Part shown: positions 50,977 to 63,731 of the stretch, piece by piece | Numbering within the stretch: position 1 is the stretch's first letter | Layout of the letters: the number at the start of each line of letters is the position of its first letter | NCBI GenBank assembly: GCA_018907035.1 | Contig: JACCIC010000211.1 | Location: 263,501-327,500, forward strand | Direction: 5' to 3' | Source: Sycobia sp. Sy_11 | Taxonomy: Eukaryota > Arthropoda > Insecta > Hymenoptera > Epichrysomallidae | DNA length: 64,000 nt | Notes under the pieces: model-generated | Databases searched by the model: none | Told to the model about the DNA's origin: nothing | The model's input: the letters and a program-made list of their open reading frames with translations, nothing else | Program-made: the position numbers and the translations under genes

Positions 50977-52980
50977 CTATATGTGTATGTAGCTGTATAT
51001 ATACATATGGACCAGAGAGGAAGGAGAACGACGTCAAGGGATGGGATAAAATTTACTAAATGGTCTTTCGAATAATGTCCGTTTTGCCCAAATTGTTTAT
51101 TCATTCCCTTTAATATTCATTATTCTCTAGTCTTGTATCACTTCACCATTGCATTTAGTTATTTTTATAACAAGTTAGTCTATGTTACTATGTAAATTAT
51201 ATAAAAAGAACGAAGTATCTTAATGTGTTATAGCCAATTATGCTTGACTAACAACAAAAATGGGCCATAGCTGACCCTGCATGCGTATCAGGAGACTACG
51301 AGTCGGGCTGCAGTTATATATAGTTATAAGAGGAGAGAGAGAGAGAGATTGTGTGTGTGAGAGAATAAGAGAAAAAAGCATACATGTATGTTTCTATACG
51401 TAGATCCAGAGCGCGAATCATAAGAGGGTAAATAACTGGCGTGGCCGACCGGTAGATAAATCGCCGGATAGTCCCGGGGCTCTTTTATGCGCGTCGAGCG
51501 CGCTGAGAGAGGTTACACCACCCGCTGCCAGATAGACAGGCAGAGAGCGAGAGAAAGACAGAGAGAGAGAGAGAGAGATAAAACAAGAGGAGCGGCGAGA
51601 GTTTTCGCGCGAGCTAATCTCATGGAGTCGATCTAATTGTTTTGTGTATAAAGGAGCGGGAGCCTGCTTCCGCCGCTTAAACGGGAGAGGCCCGTATGCT
51701 TCGAAAACGGGGCTCGCTCTATCGTTTTGCAAAGCAATCGCGGGCTAACGTGAGAGACCGTGAGGCGGTGATCGCAGGATTTTACAGTTGGCACGTCGTC
51801 CGGGGCGATGACCCACGAACGTTTCGTTACCTGAGAAACTCAATGGTCTTTCATTTCAGGGCGAAATTCTTGAGATAACGCTTAATTCTTTCGAGGGTGG
51901 CCGGAAATGTTAAGGTAACGTCGAATGCTTTGAGGGGCAGCTGGAATTTTTCTGCCTGTCGAAATTTCTTTCTGGCTTTTTTGTTATAGCACAGGTAGAT
52001 TACGATTTTATCAGAAACAGAAACTAACTGCTCCTGTACTAATGATACATGTAATATTTAGTAATTGTTTTAAGAATTTTTATTCGAAATTGTTCAAACG
52101 CTTCAAGAATCTAAAAAAAAAACAGGTTTATAGTAACATTTGAATAGATTTAAAGATTCTAACCAAAACCATCAATAAAAACATTGAAACAGAAAAAATC
52201 CAAAAGAATGGAACTAATTTCTATTGGCATTGGTATTGTTTTTTCTGGAAGATTAATTGATGCCGAAATCGAGGATTTTCACTTTTTTCTTTTCAACTGT
52301 AGAAAAATTAGAACGAAATATGTAGAGAGCTTGCTGGTTTGGAATTCTCAATGACATATGCTTTATTTACAAATTTAAAAAATTTTTACTCTAGGTTGAC
52401 CACCTTGAATTTTTCAAAACTTCAGTCAAAATGAATAATTCCTAATACAAAAGAACGTAAGGATATGTTTAAAATGATTCTATACAATTCGTAGCATGGC
52501 TGCACGCATTGAAGGATTACGCTGTTAATTGTTTATCATTTCAATTGATTAATTGACGAAAATATTGTACGTCTAAGTAGAAGCAGTCATTGAAAGGGAT
52601 GAAACATACTTGTGAAATTATTATACGCATAATTCATCAATTCTCTTTCTCCAGCACATTCGATTGTCAACGTATTAAAAATTGTTTTTCATGCATTTGA
52701 CGTGTCATATAAATTGTTGTCCCATTACAGCGGTCAAGGACGACGCGTACCCATATATCCATCGTCCGCAATAGACATGTGTCAATTACAGAATTCAGAA
52801 TTTACGCTTATAATTCGATGAGACGAACAACTTTTAAAAATTAATGGGTAATATTCAACAATTAGAATGAAAACATTTCATCCTATGGCTAAAATTTTAT
52901 TTTATCCACATTATACATTAATATCTATCAAGCATCTAGGTTGAAAAACCGATGCTATAAGAATATTCATTTGTATAATA

Positions 52981-53220
52981 ATATTAATTAACTTATACAG
53001 TTTATTATATTTGTTTAAACAATTTTAAATTTAAAATAAATTTTAATTTAAAATCATTTATATAATTAAAATATAATTTAAATAAAAAGATAATTTAAAA
53101 TCAATTTTAATTTAAAATCAATTATATAATTAAAATATAATGTAAACACAAATTTAAAATTTAAAATCAATTACACAATAATATACATTAACTTATACAG
53201 TTTCTATTATTTGTTTAAAC
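52981..53220. repeat. nested AT-rich tandem repeats (200-bp and 64-bp periods)
   Basis: acttatacag followed by ttgtttaaac occurs at 52991-53020 and again, exactly 200 bp on, at 53191-53220. Between them ttttaatttaaaatcattta (53041) recurs 64 bp on at 53105 as ttttaatttaaaatcaatta, with homology continuing for about 40 bp. Confidence 0.88.
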
Positions 53221-53459
53221 AAAAAATAAAAATAATTCTTAAAACCAAGCCTCACATACAATTTTTATCGATTTAATCGATGACTGATAGTCGCATCATT
53301 CTTCCAATTCTATTTCGAATTTTGTTATAACTAGACGTCCTTTAGACGGAATATAAAATTTCTTACGCACCTTGTACTAGATTAATAAGTTTAGATATTT
53401 CAACATGACATAATTGACAGTATCCGATACGTATATAATATTAAGCATCGTGTCCCTCC

Positions 53460-54200
53460 GGGAAACAATGAACCTTCCAATCAAATTCCCCAACACTTTC
53501 ATTCCGCTTATCAGTCGCAGACTTTTGCGCTTATCTCGACGGCCAATTTCGTTCGCACGTATGATTCACAGCATCGCGCATCCCCCAAAGATCATCCACG
53601 AGAGCGACAGGCGGGTAGAACTGAAACGCCTCGAGCAGGCTCAACTGCCGGGGAAGGGGGGGGGTCGGTAAAGAAAAGAACCCATGTCCCTGCCTCTTTC
53701 TCTTTCGCTCCACGTCCATCAATCGCTAAATACGCGCCGAGCTGGCGAGCGAGGCGAAATTCACCGCGATTGTTAATTCGGCCGGGAAAAGCCGAAACAT
53801 CATGCGGGGCTCGAACGGCGGCAGCGCGAAACATCCGTCTCCCGGTATCGAAACTGCACAGGCGTACACAGACACATTGGCAACATATTGCACACCCAAC
53901 GTTCTGCTTCGCGTACATTCAACGCAAAGGCTTGAGGAGGCGTTTCGTTGTGGTCGGCAAAATCCGCGAGTTACGCGGCTTGCCGAAACGTTAACGAGGC
54001 GTGTTTTTCGGCAAATAGCCCGCCGCCCTTTCTCGCCTCCCTCTCTCGCTCTCGCTCCCCGATTTCGTGCGGCGCGGACGTCGAAAATTTAAGCGAGGCG
54101 CGCTCTCGCGAGTCGCCCAACTTTTGCCCTTTCGCGTGGCAAATTGAAGGGGGCGGGCGGACTCGCGACTGACGAGACTCGCCGGACGCAAACCTGCCAC
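53460..54200. other. CpG-rich island
   Basis: GC-rich intron 1 block. Open frames on both strands have no recognised domain. Confidence 0.4.
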
Positions 54201-55159
54201 TTTATAGATTCCTTTTCGCGATATTTGTGGGATTTTTATTTATGAATTTTTTTTTTTTTATGAAGACATTTATGGAATTCGAAACAAAGAAAGTTTTATA
54301 TGTTTTTAGGAGTCGGGATGTTTCCATCATTAATTAAGTCCAAATGCTTTTGAAAATGCTATCTAAAATTATTTTCGGGCTTTCAGGATGAGACGCTCAT
54401 CCTCTACCACATTCGGTCCGGCCAAAATGACTCCCATGTGCCGGTCTCTTCCTCGTAAAATGATTAATCATATTGCATAAAATTTAGGTATTATAATTCG
54501 TTAAACTGTATAAGCTTATCATCATTGAAATTATCTTTGCGCCAATCAGATCTGATAAATCTGATCCTGAATTTGTTCGTAGCAGATTAAATTAGCACAT
54601 CCAACAATCAATTTGTATGTATCTTATTTTAAATTTACATAAATAGTTATTCTCACATTCCCCGCGCATTATTTGTATTATCTGATATAACTGTTCGACC
54701 AGTTTAACAAAAATTATATGAAAAGTATATTCAAAATGGCTAATAAACGTGAAACAGCGATGATATCAGAAGTGATCGTGAGTGGTATTCTTGGGTCATA
54801 TACTTTAACAGAATCTGAGCTAATAGTTCTAAAACTCGACTGCACTATTGATTGGTTTTAGTTTTGATTTTATCAAATTCTGCTTAAGTGTAAATTAATA
54901 TACAATTTTATATATATGTGTCGCAATAGCTGTATAAAAGAGTATTATGAAAAAAATATCATGCTACCAGAAGTATCTGAACCAATCTAAGCTGCACGAG
55001 CGTTGTTGATAAAAAAAAAAGTTCGAAACAGATCATCGTTATATGTAAATATTTATCCCAGTGATTTATCGAGGCAATTTTTTGCAAAATAACAATGAAC
55101 GCAATGGCCCGCGAACAATTGTTTTACAAACTATCTCTATATATCATCTAGAATTACAC

Positions 55160-56100
55160 AAAAAGCATTTTTCCAACAAACAGACATCCCCCGCTATATA
55201 GTTCAACTGAGTTTACGCGAAAGGGAAAACAAATCTCTGCGCTCGGAAAATCGCCTCTCTCTCTCTCTCTCTCTCCTCCCTCTTCATCCCCCAATCCTTC
55301 CGTTAAAAGTGCGCCCCTCCGCGAAAACTTTATTAAACCGGATTGAAAGTTGAGGGATTGAAACGGCTCGACAATGGGGAATATCGGATTACGGGCCGGC
55401 TTCCGCTCTCGCTCCGTAATCCCCGGTCGTCCTCGCGATCCGCGCCCGCCCAGCCCGCGGCTCCGCAATACTTATAAATATTTTCACGGATGTTTCTCTC
55501 CCCCCTCTCTGGCGGCGGAGAATTCTCGATAATGCACGGAGAGCGTAATGCGCCTCCCTCTGCCCTCCGCCCCCTGATCATTAGACCCCTCGCGGCCCCC
55601 TCCCCCCCAAGAGCCCGACTCCGTGCGTGCGTGCGCGCGCGCGCCCGAATTTCGTGCCATTAGCCTCGTCGAGCTAATTCCGCTTTTGTATACGGCTACC
55701 CGCATAATTACACTCGTCTGTGTGTATATGCACACATGAACAACACACACACACACACACCCACATCCACCCCCCACCCACACACACACACACACACATA
55801 GATAAATACGTTCATTTGCAAGGGCGACAACGTCGTAGTAGTCGATTCGTTACCTCGAATTCGCGAGAGCGATTCCAAGGCGTCGACGAGCGTCGCCGAG
55901 GAAGGAGATTACAGACTCTGTTTGCGCAAACTGGCTCGAGAGCACGTAGCTGTTGAAAACACGGCGTCGATGGGTTGGACAATTTAACCGGAACTTCGTC
56001 GGCTCCTTTACGTGAGCGCAGCTGTCTTTGTGTGTGTGTGTGTGTGTGTGCGTGTGCACACGCTAGCGTGGACGCGAGATCAATTCGAGCTTTAATGCAT
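55160..56100. other. CpG-rich island with AC/GT tracts
   Basis: GC-rich block with a CT run (55255-55275), AC runs (55743-55799, with a C-rich interruption) and a GT run (56031-56050). The AC and GT tracts are inverted relative to each other. Confidence 0.4.
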
Positions 56101-56150
56101 CTCGGCAGACTGGAAATAACTTCTGCATAAGCTTGCGGAGAAAATTTCAG

Positions 56151-56155
<5 letters not shown>

Positions 56156-56205
<50 letters not shown>
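56156..56205. repeat. (TA)n microsatellite
   Basis: 50 bp of TA. Confidence 0.97.
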
Positions 56206-56211
<6 letters not shown>

Positions 56212-57194
56212 TCTTGATCTTCTCGGCTTAGGTCAAAATAATAGTAGGAATTAGATTTTTTCGTTACAAAAAATATATCGTAAAGTATCCTCATACAATA
56301 TTTTTAATTCCTAATTATAAAATAAACATTAAAATAAGAAATGAAATCGATACTATATTATTCTCGGGGATCAAAATACAATTTCATACCCAATTTACGT
56401 TGTGAGAAGCAGTTTTGAATGCGTATTTTAATATTTGAACGTGTAGCTTCTTACAATTATAACGGCGAATGAAGGATCACTCGGATCGTTGAATATTACT
56501 GATGAAATGATCTCGTACAACATAAATAAGAAAATTAATTTGTTTTAGACCGCTTTGCAAATAAATTAATTATTAAAATAGAAGAAAAATGAATTTTTCC
56601 AATTTAAAAAAAAAGTAAATAGAAAAATCGTGAAAAGCATAGTCAATTTTTAGATCTGTCCATCTGCTACCATCGCCATTATATAAGCTTCTATCCATCG
56701 ACAAACCTCGTCAATCACGTCAGTGAACGTGAATTTGCGCAAATCGGCAATAGCACCGCCAATGCATTATTAGCGCAATAATTTGGTTGAACCATGGATC
56801 GTCGTTGACTGTGAAAATTCTACTTCCGTAATTGTATAATGAGATGTAAACCGGAGCATTTATGCCTGCTGTCTAGCCGAAAGTCAATTTACTGCAACGA
56901 CTTCTCAACTCCCTGTCAACCAGATATTCGACGAATATTAGATGAATTTCACATATACAGATGTTTTCATTTTCAATTTCTGCGTTCATATTCTGATAAA
57001 ATTAGATAGGTTAAAAGACAGTTTTTTCTTTCCCGCTTACTTTATTTGACTTAAATGAAGATGAGGTTAACATAATAATTTGAAATCCATCAGCTCATCC
57101 GTAGGTTTCATGCTTCTATATCGACATATTGATTAACTTTACGAGACGCGAGATCATCGATCTACTTCGATCGACACGCGGTCGCATTTCCAAC

Positions 57195-57198
<4 letters not shown>

Positions 57199-57240
<42 letters not shown>
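57199..57240. repeat. (TC)n microsatellite
   Basis: 42 bp of TC. Confidence 0.97.
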
Positions 57241-57241
<1 letters not shown>

Positions 57242-57996
57242 AGGACATAAAAATGATATTCTAGACGGTAGATGCATTTCCATTTCCATTTGTCCAAGTC
57301 CAATTAGAGAGTTTAATCACCTAGTTTTGTTAAAGATCAACAGTTAAAAATGAAAATGATTAATAACTTTTCATTAATAACTTTTGATCTTCCAATCAAA
57401 ACGTTATCTAATATGGGAAAAAGTTAAGAAAACTAAATTAAGTGATTGTAAAGAATGGGTTAGGATATGTTTAAGGTTGGGTTCTTTGTTCTGATGTCGA
57501 AAGCCTTTTTATATGCTTGCAGATCAGCGATTTTACCAAAATCGTTCGGCAGTCATTTCAATTTCAGTACCACAGAGGTTATAAGGTTAAATTAATTTTC
57601 GTGTCGTAATGATGCATTTTGCCTTTACAATTTGCTTATAAGATAATATTACAGCGCTGAATGCAATTCCTCATCAGAGGCGAAGTTCGTTGATCGTTTT
57701 TAAATAATTGTTACAATGCAAGTCGTTGCAAAACTGATACCCCAGTCTTAGTTTTATATCGCGGTAAAGTAGTTTTTCAGAATTTTTTTTTTTTTGAACA
57801 AACGTGAATTTTCTTATCGTATTAGTTATATAATATAGATATCCTTATTACCTTTTCTGAAGATACGGCGCGATAAATTTTCTTATCAACGCGCGCACCG
57901 CTCCCCTTATCCGTCTTGGTAAATTTATATTAGCCGGACGGAGAGATGGCTAATGACGAAGCGGGCCATTAATTATAACTAATGTTGAGGCATCGT

Positions 57997-58000
<4 letters not shown>

Positions 58001-58049
<49 letters not shown>
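58001..58049. repeat. (TA)n microsatellite
   Basis: 49 bp of TA. Confidence 0.97.
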
Positions 58050-58053
<4 letters not shown>

Positions 58054-58328
58054 CTGTACATCAGAGACTCCGATATTAAATATTTAAATTTGCGAAACTG
58101 GGCACAGCGTATGCAATCCTCGGGCGTAATATAACATTTTCGATTGGTAATCGCGTACTTAATTAAATCGTATTGCCGATCGGGGTGCTTCCTCCGTTTA
58201 CATATCGTCGCGCGTCTTGTGTATATATGTGGACGATAAAAATTTAAGCACTTATTATAAGTCATTAAAATATATAGAAAGGGGCGAGAAATCGCGAGAT
58301 TCGAGTTGTATAAATATCTATGCACATA

Positions 58329-58331
<3 letters not shown>

Positions 58332-58377
<46 letters not shown>
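58332..58377. repeat. (TA)n microsatellite
   Basis: 46 bp of TA. Confidence 0.97.
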
Positions 58378-58379
<2 letters not shown>

Positions 58380-58443
58380 CTACCATTGCTGATGTGTACA
58401 AGTATAATACGGAAGATTTAACGAGCAGCTTGTACAATAAAAG

Positions 58444-58448
<5 letters not shown>

Positions 58449-58483
<35 letters not shown>
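58449..58483. repeat. (GT)n microsatellite
   Basis: 35 bp of GT. Confidence 0.95.
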
Positions 58484-58484
<1 letters not shown>

Positions 58485-58499
58485 ATATAGTGAATCTCG

Positions 58500-58818
58500 T
58501 AGTATAACGAAACGAGCGCGCAGGGATCCTCCTCGAGATTAAATTGCGCCGAACGACGGCGTCGGAGTGGCGAGGAGGGAGGAGGGAGGAAGGATCGAAG
58601 GAGGAAATCTCGAAATTGGATTAAAAAGAGCAGTAGATGTAAAACACGAGGCGAGGGAGTGGGCACAAGAGGGACGGAATACAGGGAACCGATCGGTCGA
58701 CTTCTTCGATAGCCCCTTCGAGAAGGGGAGGAGGGAGACGTTGGCATTGACGAACAAACTCGTTATCGTCGGGCTAAGGAGAACGGCCGCGACCGACGCG
58801 ACGGCTCGTTTAATCCCG

Positions 58819-58872
<54 letters not shown>

Positions 58873-59350
58873 TAAATATAACGGCTACGTCGCGCGGGCG
58901 GTAGCTGACTAAGGCACTTCGCCATGCAAATCGGTGGAGTGTATAAAGCCGGCAATGGATATATATATATATATATAAAAGTGCGCCGAGAGTCGAAAAA
59001 CAGACAGGGCGCTGAGTTTACCCCACAGTCGCGCCCAGATATTTATGTGGCTATTAGATGGAATGGCCGCGATTGGGCGGGACTATTCTAGCGCCCTTAA
59101 CGTGGGCAAAAAGCGCACTCGACGGTGTAACGTTTACGGTATAAGGCGTTAATAATATGATCGACCGCTCGAGGATGACGGGTGCTGGAGGGGGAGGGAT
59201 GTCCGGCAAGTCCATAGTTCGTGATGACCACTTCTAGGAGACGAGGGATGGGCATGGAGGGAGGTTAGGGCCGATAATAATAAGTGTCTGCCTAGGATTC
59301 GCGGGAAGTCCGTCGTAGATCATAACTGCACGTACGCGCGTGTGCGTGCT
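58500..59350. other. CpG-rich island with TA tract
   Basis: Purine-rich and CpG-rich on the plus strand, broken by TA repeats at 58820-58869 and 58958-58977. No coding similarity. Confidence 0.4.
58820..58869. repeat. (TA)n microsatellite
   Basis: 50 bp of TA inside otherwise GC-rich DNA. Confidence 0.97.
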
Positions 59351-60039
59351 GGATTTTCGTAAGTTTTTTAAAGTGGTCAAGGGACAGGAAGTTTCGGTCG
59401 AGGGTTTCGGCTATTAATCGTATGTTTTTGACATTTTTATCAAAGGGATGGTACATAAATATCGATCCGTACGATATGAAAAATGTTAATAATGGAACAA
59501 ACAGTTCGGCCAAAAAAGCTAGGGTCAAAAATCTGAAATGTTACAGTTACTTTCTCATGACAATGTCTAAAAGTGATAAAACTTATTACGAACGAAGTTC
59601 GTTCGTGAATTTTTTCCAATAAGCATTAAAATTATTATTATCAATATTCGTCAATTTTATTATATTATACTTTAGTTATCTTCTTTGTTAATCGATATTT
59701 AACAATTAAGTTTCTTTAGATTAAGCAATTTATTCATTAAAAAAGACATAGTATTCGGTAAAAAACTTTCTAGGCTTTTAACAGTAATTATTTTTTATAT
59801 TCCTATATTTTTATATCCCATGTATTTAATGATTACAATAGTTATTAGTATTAATCGTTATATTTCGATAGAAATTTTTTTTAATATTTATGCTCTTCTG
59901 TTATAGAGGCGCGGCATTACAATTTTCGCCGCAGTAATAATGCAATGCACAGATAATAACGCGATTACTAAATAGAAATCGAAATCTGCATAACTAAGTT
60001 CTGTAAAACCTCTAACGGTTACATGGTCCGAAATCCATG

Positions 60040-60482
60040 CAAGGCGCGGCCTATATCGAGGTAAGGGGACAAATTCCTAATGCACGCGTGGAGCCGTTAA
60101 CCAAATGTATCTTATTAACAAACTCGAGCCCTCGAGCGAGCGAAAGTTATATCGCCAACGTCCCGTCCATAATACAAATAGATAAGAGGGGTAAGGGGTC
60201 CTATTTCTTGCGTGCCGAGCGAACTTCATATCACCCCCTCCCTTTCCTGCGTTTAAGGGACAATTAGTCGAGCAGCGCGTGCTTCGGGGCCTCGATTTCT
60301 TTATCTCGTCCCTCGGCGCGTGTTTATACAGAGCGGCCATCGAAACCGCTCGTTTCGGGCATCGATAATTCACGAGCGAGGCAAAATAATCGAACGATGT
60401 TCAATGTCGCGAGCGCTGGTAGTCGAGGGTGTTCCGAAAAACCGTCCGCAGGCTCGTGCTTATTTGCTCTTGTATCGTATGC

Positions 60483-60536
<54 letters not shown>

Positions 60537-61110
60537 GGAAGATTATCCTGAGCAATTTGGAACACGAAAAACGAGCGTAACCTGTTTAATTTGAAGAAAA
60601 CGAATTGTCTCCCTCTTCCTCCCCCCTCCCGCCGATCGACCGGTCGATCGATCGCGACGGCCAAGCAAGCGTCCCGCGCGAACTGGTGTCCCTCGCTCGT
60701 CCCTATTAACGGCGCGCCGCCGCGCCGCCGGCCTCCATCACGCCGAGTTCCCGAAAAAGCAGTCGAGGATGCAGTGTTTGCCGATCGATTTCGCCGAAGT
60801 CGCGCCCGTGTTCGGACAGCTCCTACGCGACGATCTTACGCATCCCTCGAGCTCGCTCGCGCGCAAACATTAACTCCTGCGCCGGGCAGTACGCACACGC
60901 GCACACACGCACACAACCAGCCACCCACACACACCCACACACACACGCAGACACTGGGTGTATGCTTGTTGATAAAGGGAAAAGACATGTCAAACAACGA
61001 GTCGTCGTCCACCCGGGCCGTCGTCACTTCGTATCTCGAAATTCAAGCGTGTCACGCACTCTTCCCGGTTCGAGAGTGCGCCTCCTTTCCGCGGACTGCG
61101 ACCGCTGCGG
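60040..61110. other. CpG-rich island in 5' part of intron 1
   Basis: GC-rich DNA within 1.3 kb downstream of exon 1. It has an 18-bp palindrome (60633-60650), a TA tract (60486-60530) and an AC-rich tract (60892-60951). A plus-strand 207-codon frame (60591-61214) runs through AC and TA repeats and is not credible as a protein. First-intron position makes this a reasonable enhancer candidate. Confidence 0.4.
60486..60530. repeat. (TA)n microsatellite
   Basis: 45 bp of TA. Confidence 0.97.
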
Positions 61111-61120
61111 CTGCTGAATC

Positions 61121-61123
<3 letters not shown>

Positions 61124-61180
<57 letters not shown>
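61124..61180. repeat. (TA)n microsatellite
   Basis: 57 bp of pure TA in intron 1, 170 bp from the exon 1 donor. Confidence 0.97.
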
Positions 61181-61185
<5 letters not shown>

Positions 61186-61349
61186 TGGCGATTCATCCCA
61201 TTGAGTTTGAATAATGAGGCGAAGTGGGTGACGAGGGGCAATGGTGACGACAGGCGGATGTGTGTATACATGTCGGGGAAAGAAGATATGTATATAGAAA
61301 AGTTTATGCTATATGAATAATATATATACATGCTGGTAGTTGCGCTTAC

Positions 61350-61467
61350 AGAGATCAATGCAGCGGGCCGTGGACGTCAGGCAGGCGAGCACGAGCACGA
61401 GCAGTGCGACTCGCTCGGCGGGGCGGCCCGGTAACACCGCCCCCTGGGCGACGGGGCTCGGCCCCAT
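61350..61467 (-). CDS. Ddr: Ddr coding exon 1: start codon and signal peptide
   Basis: First coding exon of a discoidin domain receptor, 39 codons plus one base (phase 1). The ATG is at 61467-61465. An in-frame TGA lies 20 codons upstream (61530-61528) and no other ATG falls between, which supports this start. The protein begins MGPSPVAQG, with an Arg-containing n-region, a hydrophobic core VALLVLVLACL (about residues 20-30) and a small-residue Ser-Thr-Ala motif near residues 32-34. This is a classic cleavable signal peptide for entry into the secretory pathway. The exon ends with CGCTGCATTGATCTCT followed by donor gtaagcgc. Its last T joins CT of exon 2 to give Ser40, making the family-typical run IDLSQCIAPLG. 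The in-frame join across 10.5 kb and the well-formed signal peptide make the call strong. A further 5' non-coding exon is possible. Confidence 0.88.
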
Positions 61468-61800
61468 CCTCCGGCGCGAGGGTATCCCGCACCTCCTTTT
61501 CTGGGCTACTCTGTGTCTCGCTCTCCCTCACTCTCTCTCTCTCTCTCACTCTCTTTTCCTTTCCTCGCTATATCCCTCTTTCTCGCTCGCCTCACCGCGA
61601 TCGTCGGCCGACCGCCCCCGTCGTCATGACCTGGGCCTGGCGTCGGCCGCGTTCTCCTTCCCCGTCGGGCTCCGATGGGCTCTTCTGCCGCTGGAGAGGG
61701 TTAGATCCCGAGGATGCTGAGCTGAACGCCGTCTGGAACAGGAAAGTAACGATTTGCGACGGTCAGTGAGGTTGTCGATGGTGCAAGAGGCGTCGAAAGG
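61468..61800 (-). promoter_or_regulatory. Ddr: probable Ddr 5' UTR and promoter-proximal region
   Basis: A GC-rich, CpG-rich block directly upstream of the Ddr start codon, in contrast to the AT-rich DNA beyond about 61800. On the transcribed strand it carries a GA repeat (61523-61553) and an in-frame stop (61530-61528) upstream of the ATG. Position and composition suggest 5' UTR and proximal promoter. I could not locate a convincing TATA box or initiator, and the transcription start is unknown. GA repeats are known binding sites for GAGA factor and CLAMP in flies; binding here is inference. Confidence 0.4.
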
Positions 61801-62076
61801 GACATTTTATGGAGAATTTTTTTATAGGATCCGCGGTGTAAGAATATTCTGGCTCTCCATATAGATATTGATGCATAAATTTAGTTACTGAGCGTACAGC
61901 GTCATTTGTAAAAAGAATGTATTGGTATAAAAAAGTTTAACGGAAATTTGAAGATTTAGCGGATTTTAAAATTATTGCGGCTAAAGTTTAAATCATGTAA
62001 TGTGTATTATTAAAGTGTATGATCCGAGTAAAATTCTTATGTAAAAGCTAACACATTAAACTCTGGAAATAATATA

Positions 62077-62118
62077 TGTGCGTGTGTGTGTGCGTGTGTG
62101 TGCGCGCGCGCGTGTGTT
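62077..62118. repeat. alternating TG/CG tract
   Basis: About 42 bp of purine-pyrimidine alternation (TG units with CG units, including gcgcgcgcgcg), upstream of Ddr. Confidence 0.93.
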
Positions 62119-63714
62119 AGTTTTTATATTTATATTTATATTTAAATTTTTATACTTTTATATATACGTTAAATTTTTTCACGGGAATATTGTGTCCACA
62201 GTACTATATTAATTCAGATTTATTTAGAATTTCATATTTCTAAACAATATTCTATTTCGTTGATAATATTAATTCTAATAGAACTGTATAATCTATGATA
62301 AGATTTTCGAGTTTTCAATTTGTTGCCCTTATCAGCTCTACCGAAAATTCTATCGAGTAGATAAATTATATTACAAAGCCTTCCTTTCCTGATTTAATCG
62401 ATTTTTCTTTTAAGCACTGTGCTAGTAAAAAGAATTATTGAATAAAAGCAGAATACATTTTTCAAAATACCATGCAAGCGAATAACAACTCAATATTTTC
62501 CATAGTCTGGAAATTAATCGATTAATTTTCTACAGAAACGTGCATTTTTACATTGCGAAATATTACACAAAGGCGTCGAATTGGCACAATTACATCGTTA
62601 TGCTCGCGTTAATTTTTCTATCGTGAATTCCTTCGAAAGCTTCGAAAATTTATCTACAGTATATCTGCACTGCAGGCGTCTATGCGCCCACTACCTCCGG
62701 TCAGATTGGCCTAATAATGTCATGACCGCTAATCCCGATATTAATGTTTTTCAACAAATTCAATGATAGAGGAATTTTACCTTGGATACCCATCGCAATC
62801 ATATCCATCTTATTCGGAACACCAGTCATTAGGTGCTTTAATTCCAGTTGGTCGTCCTAGAAAATATCGCTCGATCGACCGCGCACGGAACTATTTTGGA
62901 AAGAGAACTAATTATAATATTTCTCGGCGGGCGTGCAAATCAATATTTGCCTTTTCGATTAATTCGCCCTATATGGGTCGGATTAATGGGAAACGATAGA
63001 AGTGTCCTGCGTGGGTTTGAAAATCAGTTGAACATACATAGCCGGGAATGAAATATGTAAACTGCAATTAGTGGAATAATTTAGTTGACCGAATAGCACC
63101 GATACTCGCTCCGATGATAATTTCGTGTTGAATAAATGCGGAAATGGACAATTGTCGAAGCAAAAAATCACAAAGCTTAAAAAATGTCTTTACGTATAAC
63201 TATTCGATTTAGCGATTTACCTCTTTCATTGTACTATCGGTTCAATTACCTTTGAACAAAATGAACTCGCAGTATATATAATTAGGATACAGGTCATTGA
63301 TAAACATTAGCGATAAATCGTTGCACCGTATTACGAATGAACGAATATTAATAGAATTCCCATTCTCTATGAATATAAATGCGAAATAAATACGCAATAG
63401 GAAAACTAACTATTATCATTAAATTAGTAAGTAAAGCTTTCGCTTAAATATGAGCTCAAATTACATCCATAAATCAGACAATGACGCGTCCCCGTCACCT
63501 TACTCCCTACTCATTTGCCTACGTTTCTCAACAAAAAAGAAAAAAAAAGGAGACCCCTAAAACCTCTTCTCGCTACACAACTATCGCGGACCGATCGCGC
63601 ACACGTACGCGAAGCTACGTACAAGCGACTGCCGCAATTTTACCGGCGGCCGCCAGCGTAACGCCGAGCCCCGTGCCAATCGCTTTTAACGGACAAACGC
63701 GCGACGGTGCATAG

Positions 63715-63731
63715 AGCGCGCGCGCGCGCGC
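63715..63731. repeat. (CG)n run
   Basis: 17 bp of alternating G and C. Confidence 0.93.

Larger units (their letters stand above)
50889..61349 (-). other. Ddr: Ddr intron 1 (10,461 bp, phase 1)
   Basis: Bounded by gtaagcgc (donor, high-coordinate end) and cccgcag (acceptor). It separates the signal peptide exon from the discoidin domain. The left half (51,900-53,450 and 54,220-55,150) is AT-rich and contains the 200-bp/64-bp tandem repeats near 53,000. CpG-rich islands lie at 53,460-54,200, 55,160-56,100, 58,500-59,350 and 60,040-61,110, with many TA microsatellites between. No nested gene recognised. Confidence 0.85.

Noticed and set aside
51820..51850. Possible recursive splice site (tttctcag followed by gtaacg on the minus strand) in intron 1
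   Set aside because: The pyrimidine tract is weak and the donor half is poor; not enough to claim a ratcheting point.
60591..61214. 207-codon plus-strand open frame
   Set aside because: Runs through AC-rich and TA repeats and GC-rich DNA; the His-Thr and Ile-Tyr runs are repeat translations with no recognisable domain.
62763..62999. 78-codon plus-strand frame upstream of Ddr (starts MIEEFYLGYPSQSYPSY)
   Set aside because: Looks compositionally normal but is short, has no recognised domain, and lacks visible gene signals.
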